From: Bacteroidales bacterium
GTDB taxonomy: Bacteria > Bacteroidota > Bacteroidia > Bacteroidales > UBA932
Assembly (NCBI GenBank): GCA_017538685.1
Contig: JAFYIK010000178.1
Coordinates: 1 to 6,604, forward strand
Reading direction: 5' to 3'
Length of the DNA: 6,604 bases
Made by a program: the position numbers and the translations under genes
The notes under the pieces: model-generated
What the model was told of the DNA's origin: nothing
Seen by the model: the letters and a program-made list of their open reading frames with translations, nothing else
Database searches by the model: none
Shown here: piece by piece, positions 6,355-6,604 of the stretch
How positions within the stretch are numbered: the first letter of the stretch is position 1
How the letters are laid out: every line of letters begins with the position of its first letter

Positions 6355-6604
6355 CGGTAGAAGCGGTCGTTGTCGATATTCGCCTGCTCTTTTTCGAACA
6401 GCCCGGCGACGAAACCGAGACCATAACCCCAGAGCTGCACATATGCTGCAGCCACAGACATGAGCCCGACTTTCGGGCTCTTGTTCTGTATAGAGGAGTC
6501 GATAAAGACAAGGAGCGCGTAAAGCACGTCAAATGGCAGGATAAGGCTCAGGACGACGAACACCAGGGGGAAGAGGTGTACGAGCCTCAGGGAGCCCGGA
6601 TGGC
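6351..6604 (-). CDS. C-terminal end of a membrane-anchored protein, probably family 2 glycosyltransferase (partial)
   Basis: The frame is open from the right edge to a TAA at 6353-6351, giving the last 83 residues; the N-terminal part lies outside the window. The fragment begins [16 protein letters not shown]. It has two hydrophobic segments (fragment residues about 8-33 and 45-69) separated by a short polar stretch [10 protein letters not shown], then an acidic tail ending DRFYR. This pattern, especially the membrane pair with [15 protein letters not shown], is like the C-terminal membrane tail of Bacteroidetes family 2 glycosyltransferases, which transfer sugars onto lipid carriers or glycans at the inner membrane. 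The catalytic GT-A domain with its DxD motif is not visible, so the call rests on the tail alone; another small inner-membrane protein is possible. The gene converges on rho with a four-base overlap (6351-6354). Confidence 0.6.
   Translation of the reverse strand, partial: HPGSLRLVHLFPLVFVVLSLILPFDVLYALLVFIDSSIQNKSPKVGLMSVAAAYVQLWGYGLGFVAGLFEKEQANIDNDRFYR
6462..6490 (+). terminator. Candidate rho terminator lying inside the convergent gene
   Basis: GAGCCCGA (6462-6469) and TCGGGCTC (6473-6480) form a perfect eight-base stem around CTT. After one mismatch, ACA (6458-6460) can also pair with TGT (6482-6484). On the plus strand the stem is followed by TTGTTCTGTA, only moderately U-rich. It is about 107 bases after the rho stop codon and within the coding sequence of the opposite gene. 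On the minus strand there is no U tract, so it would act on rho transcripts, if at all. Confidence 0.5.

Noticed and set aside
1..6604. A novel defence, mobile or biosynthetic system.
   Set aside because: All coding space is filled by recognisable housekeeping or envelope genes; there are no transposase, integrase, toxin-antitoxin, CRISPR or unexplained gene clusters.

Overview
The window looks like a core chromosomal segment of a Bacteroidetes genome, most likely Bacteroidales. Four things point that way: the form of LptD, a Rho protein with a long charged and Q/N-rich insertion, promoters of the TTTG / TAnnTTTG type, and no clear Shine-Dalgarno sequences before the genes. The coding regions are GC-rich with strongly G/C-ending codons. 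The 395-646 gap and the short promoter regions are AT-rich. I see no mobile element, CRISPR array, tRNA or rRNA.

Layout from left to right. The 5' part of dnaA (replication initiator) runs leftward off the window edge. A 252-bp AT-rich gap follows, holding a probable dnaA promoter, an A/T-rich palindromic stretch, a small group of TTACAAA-like repeats, and a good intrinsic terminator for the next gene. That gene is a leftward N-acetylmuramoyl-L-alanine amidase with a C-terminal SPOR domain. A 55-bp divergent promoter region separates it from a rightward lptD-type outer-membrane LPS-assembly gene, which appears to start at TTG. Next is rho (transcription terminator), reading rightward from a promoter whose upstream element lies in the last codons of lptD. 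At the right edge, the 3' end of a leftward gene, probably a family 2 glycosyltransferase with a membrane tail, meets rho head-on. The two stop codons share one TTAA palindrome.

The genes are housekeeping: chromosome replication (dnaA), peptidoglycan hydrolysis (amidase), LPS export to the outer membrane (lptD) and transcription termination (rho). The amidase and lptD both act on the envelope and share overlapping divergent promoters, so coordinated expression is plausible but unproven. I did not find a new multi-gene system. The most interesting points are inside rho: a disordered insertion of about 120 residues with a duplicated basic, AT-hook-like module whose codons have diverged while the protein is preserved, followed by a hexanucleotide tandem repeat. 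The compact regulatory layouts at the gene borders are also worth a look.
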